Positions 6,805 through 8,249 of a stretch of 8,249 nt of DNA are shown here, one piece after another. Position numbers and translations under genes: made by a program. Below the pieces are notes generated by a model that did no database searches, had not been told where the DNA came from, and saw only the letters and a list, made by a program, of their open reading frames with translations. Each line of letters starts with the position of its first letter. Position 1 is the first letter of the stretch. Source of the DNA: an uncultured Bacilli bacterium (GTDB lineage Bacteria; Bacillota_I; Bacilli_A; RF39; UBA660); NCBI GenBank assembly GCA_948543905.1, contig CAOVIS010000047.1, positions 1 to 8,249 of the forward strand. Direction: 5' to 3'.

Positions 6805-7428
6805 CTATAATATGTTTTTTAATTCTTTTAAGCTTTTAATTGTATTTACATTAGGTAGTGGTTCTTTATTGGATAAAAGAATGGCATTTAAACCAGCATC
6901 TATAGCTCCTTTGTAATCTATTTCATAAGAATCACCAACCATTAGGCATTCCTCTGGCTTATAATCTCCGATAGCAGCCTTAAAAGCTTCCTTGGATGGT
7001 TTCACAAAAGTATCGCCACCATAAACTTTAGTAAAGAAGTGCCGCATTCGGGCGTGCTCCATTCTTTTTTCTTGTCCCTCAGCAAACCAATTAGTTAAGA
7101 CTACTAGGTCATATTTAGGTTTCAAATAAGCTAATATTTCATTTGCTTCTGGATTTTCTTTACTCATATTTCCAACACTATCTAACCATGAAGTAATAAA
7201 TTCCTTAGATAACTCTAGATTTAACTGATTTTTTATATAGGTTTGGAAATTTTCAATACTATAACATAAATATTCGTTTTCAAAGCTGGTATCAATAACA
7301 TCATTTATAGCATGATAATCATAATCTAAATTAAACTTTTTACAAACAGATTTTATACCATTTAAATATTCATCTTCCCAAGGAATTAAAGTATTATCTA
7401 AATCAAATATAATTCTTTTTATTGCCAT
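6805..7428 (-). CDS. HAD-superfamily hydrolase (HAD-IA type phosphatase)
   Basis: Soluble phosphatase-like protein, 207 residues, with all four HAD motifs: FDLDNTL (Asp9 nucleophile, Asp11), VVLTNWF (Thr112), FVKPSKEAF (Lys143) and MVGDSYEID (Asp166, Asp171). An alpha-helical cap lies between motifs I and II, as in HAD-IA/YjjG-like enzymes. Substrate cannot be told from sequence; small phosphorylated metabolites or nucleotides are usual. The start at 7428 is chosen because AAGGA (7436-7440) is seven bases upstream and MAIKRIIFDLDNTL is the standard opening; ATG 7434 is too close to that site and ATG 7461 has none. It is the first gene behind a T-box whose specifier is AUG and is followed after 15 bases by metG, so it should rise when uncharged tRNA-Met accumulates. 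A direct role in methionine metabolism is not shown. Confidence 0.9.
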   Translation of the reverse strand: MAIKRIIFDLDNTLIPWEDEYLNGIKSVCKKFNLDYDYHAINDVIDTSFENEYLCYSIENFQTYIKNQLNLELSKEFITSWLDSVGNMSKENPEANEILAYLKPKYDLVVLTNWFAEGQEKRMEHARMRHFFTKVYGGDTFVKPSKEAFKAAIGDYKPEECLMVGDSYEIDYKGAIDAGLNAILLSNKEPLPNVNTIKSLKELKNIL

Positions 7429-7465
7429 AAACATTTCCTTTCTAAAACAAATAAAAACCATAAAC

Positions 7466-7645
7466 TAAGGACGCTAGAATAGCGCGGTACCACCTTAATT
7501 CATGATTTTTTCATGCAACTTTACTCTTAACGCGAGGCGACGATTAAACTCCAGAGTCATCTTCTATATTACTTTATATTCGTTTGCATCAACCACGAAC
7601 TTTCTTTAAATAAAGTAATATATACTCATTCCTTCAACATTTATT
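7466..7645 (-). promoter_or_regulatory. T-box leader, methionine specifier (HAD-metG operon)
   Basis: tRNA-sensing leader RNA. The T-box AAGGTGGTACCGCG is at 7496-7483. AAGG pairs with CCTT (7470-7467), a UGGUACC bulge presents the tRNA-end binding site, and GCGCTA (7485-7480) pairs with TAGCGT (7476-7471): a complete antiterminator. Stem I has a perfect 12-bp upper helix (7610-7621 with 7566-7577) and a basal GAGT/ACTC helix (7627-7624 with 7557-7554). The internal loop between them on the 3' side ends in AUG (7560-7558) followed by A, the specifier position, meaning tRNA-Met. This agrees with metG downstream. A small hairpin (7501-7515, CATGA/TCATG) sits before the T-box. I do not see a GC-rich terminator with a T-run after the antiterminator. 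Confidence 0.93.
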
Positions 7646-7651
7646 AATATT

Positions 7652-7681
7652 ATTATATTACATAAGCAGGGGAAAAGTCAA
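7652..7681 (-). promoter_or_regulatory. Promoter of the T-box/HAD/metG transcript
   Basis: On the - strand: -35 TTGACT (7681-7676), 18-base spacer, perfect -10 TATAAT (7657-7652). Predicted start is near 7645, directly before T-box Stem I, so the leader to the HAD start codon is about 217 bases. The -35 begins six bases after the spoVT stop codon, and no terminator separates spoVT from it, so spoVT read-through may also enter the leader. Confidence 0.85.
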
Positions 7682-7686
7682 TAAGA

Positions 7687-8199
7687 TTAAATGTCTAATT
7701 TAGTTGAGATGATGCCAGATAGGAGTTTTGCTATATCTAATTCATTAGTTAATTTTGTTTCATTATAAATAATTATAAGGCCTATACTATCATTTAAAGA
7801 TATAATAGGAACATAAAGAAAATTACCGTTTAATTCAATATCATCTAATATAAATTTGTAGTTTTCGCGTTCAACTATTTCGCGGCCTTCAATTATGTTC
7901 ATATAATCTTCAGTTATTTTTTTATTCAATAAATCTTTATTTGTAGTAGTAGCTATTACTTTTTCGCGATCAGTAATAATAATTTTATAGTTAAATAAGC
8001 TATTTACAATATTGCATAAATTTGTGGCTAATTCACTTGATTCTTGCAAACGATAATATTTTTTTAAAATAATACTATCTGAATCAGTAAATATTTCGAC
8101 ATTTTCTCCATCACGAATACCTAAATTTCTTCTTATTTCTTTTGGTATTACAATTCTTCCTAATTCATCTATTCTTCTTACTACTCCAGTTGATTTCAA
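7687..8199 (-). CDS. spoVT: SpoVT/AbrB-type transcriptional regulator (stage V sporulation protein T)
   Basis: DNA-binding regulator of 170 residues, close to B. subtilis SpoVT (178). Residues 1-50 form the swapped-hairpin AbrB domain (TGVVRRIDELGRIVIPKEIRRNLGI, split here only by name; then DGENVEIF). Residues about 55-170 match the position of the GAF-like ligand domain (for example VIATTTNK, FLYVPIISLNDSIGLIIIY). In spore formers SpoVT acts in the forespore, tuning sigma-G genes as a tetramer. The length excludes AbrB itself (about 95 residues). The start is TTG 8199: GGAGTG (8208-8213) lies eight bases upstream, no in-frame ATG or GTG competes, and the first residues match the family. A 16-base palindrome (8218-8233) sits just before the ribosome site and could be an operator. 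The metG operon lies downstream; in B. subtilis abrB is next to metS (from memory), a comparable pairing. Confidence 0.9.
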   Translation of the reverse strand: MKSTGVVRRIDELGRIVIPKEIRRNLGIRDGENVEIFTDSDSIILKKYYRLQESSELATNLCNIVNSLFNYKIIITDREKVIATTTNKDLLNKKITEDYMNIIEGREIVERENYKFILDDIELNGNFLYVPIISLNDSIGLIIIYNETKLTNELDIAKLLSGIISTKLDI

Positions 8200-8217
8200 C
8201 TTTACAGCACTCCATTT

Positions 8218-8233
8218 CTAATATTAATATTAG
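8218..8233. repeat. 16-base perfect palindrome before spoVT
   Basis: CTAATATTAATATTAG is its own reverse complement and ends five bases before the spoVT ribosome site. Placement suits an operator for autoregulation or the -10 region of the spoVT promoter. All but the outer C/G pair is A/T, and a palindrome of this length somewhere in 8 kb of such A+T-rich DNA is not very unlikely by chance. Confidence 0.35.
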
Positions 8234-8249
8234 CAAGCAGAGGTTTTTT

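Noticed and set aside
1..8249. CRISPR array, insertion sequence, tRNA or rRNA gene
   Set aside because: No spaced direct repeats, transposase, terminal inverted repeats or RNA-gene signatures were found on reading both strands.

Overview
The window is about 73% A+T and looks like an uncultured low-GC Firmicute of the Bacilli/Erysipelotrichia/RF39 type. Evidence for this is the strong AGGAGG-type ribosome sites, TTGACA/TATAAT promoters, a T-box leader, and sporulation-family genes (spoIIR, spoVT) among short core genes. Trp is encoded by TGG, and every gene ends in TAA or TAG, so nothing suggests a reassigned UGA. The lineage is inferred from gene style; no marker here fixes it.

Layout. Bases 1-1700 are accessory and decayed. 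They hold a double-HTH (Xre-type) regulator on the + strand, a roughly 50% GC, AAC-rich coding fragment (672-761, frame open to 833), and a broken amidoligase-family gene on the - strand (899-1658). The fragment is the most unusual sequence in the window. Its base composition and Asn codon choice differ from everything around it and match what is known of template/variable repeats of diversity-generating retroelements (DGRs). No reverse transcriptase is present, so I read it as a stranded 3' end of a variable lectin-type gene, or an orphan cassette.

Bases 1700-4150 carry a - strand core block, transcribed murA, then an SGNH-fold protein, then rpmE, with an intrinsic terminator overlapping the rpmE stop codon. 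The SGNH protein lacks the usual catalytic Ser and His. On the + strand, divergent from murA, are spoIIR (signal for sigma-E activation) and mntP (Mn2+ efflux). From memory, murA-paralogue/rpmE and spoIIR/mntP also lie in one neighbourhood in Bacillus subtilis, so this looks like a condensed form of a conserved region.

Bases 5230-8249 carry a second - strand block: spoVT, then a T-box leader with its own promoter, then a HAD-family phosphatase and metG. The T-box specifier reads AUG (Met), matching metG; the HAD gene is the first gene behind it and should share the methionine-tRNA response.

The main surprises are the DGR-like fragment, the amidoligase gene broken by what look like two single-base losses at one conserved motif, the active-site-less SGNH protein, and the methionine T-box whose terminator I cannot find.
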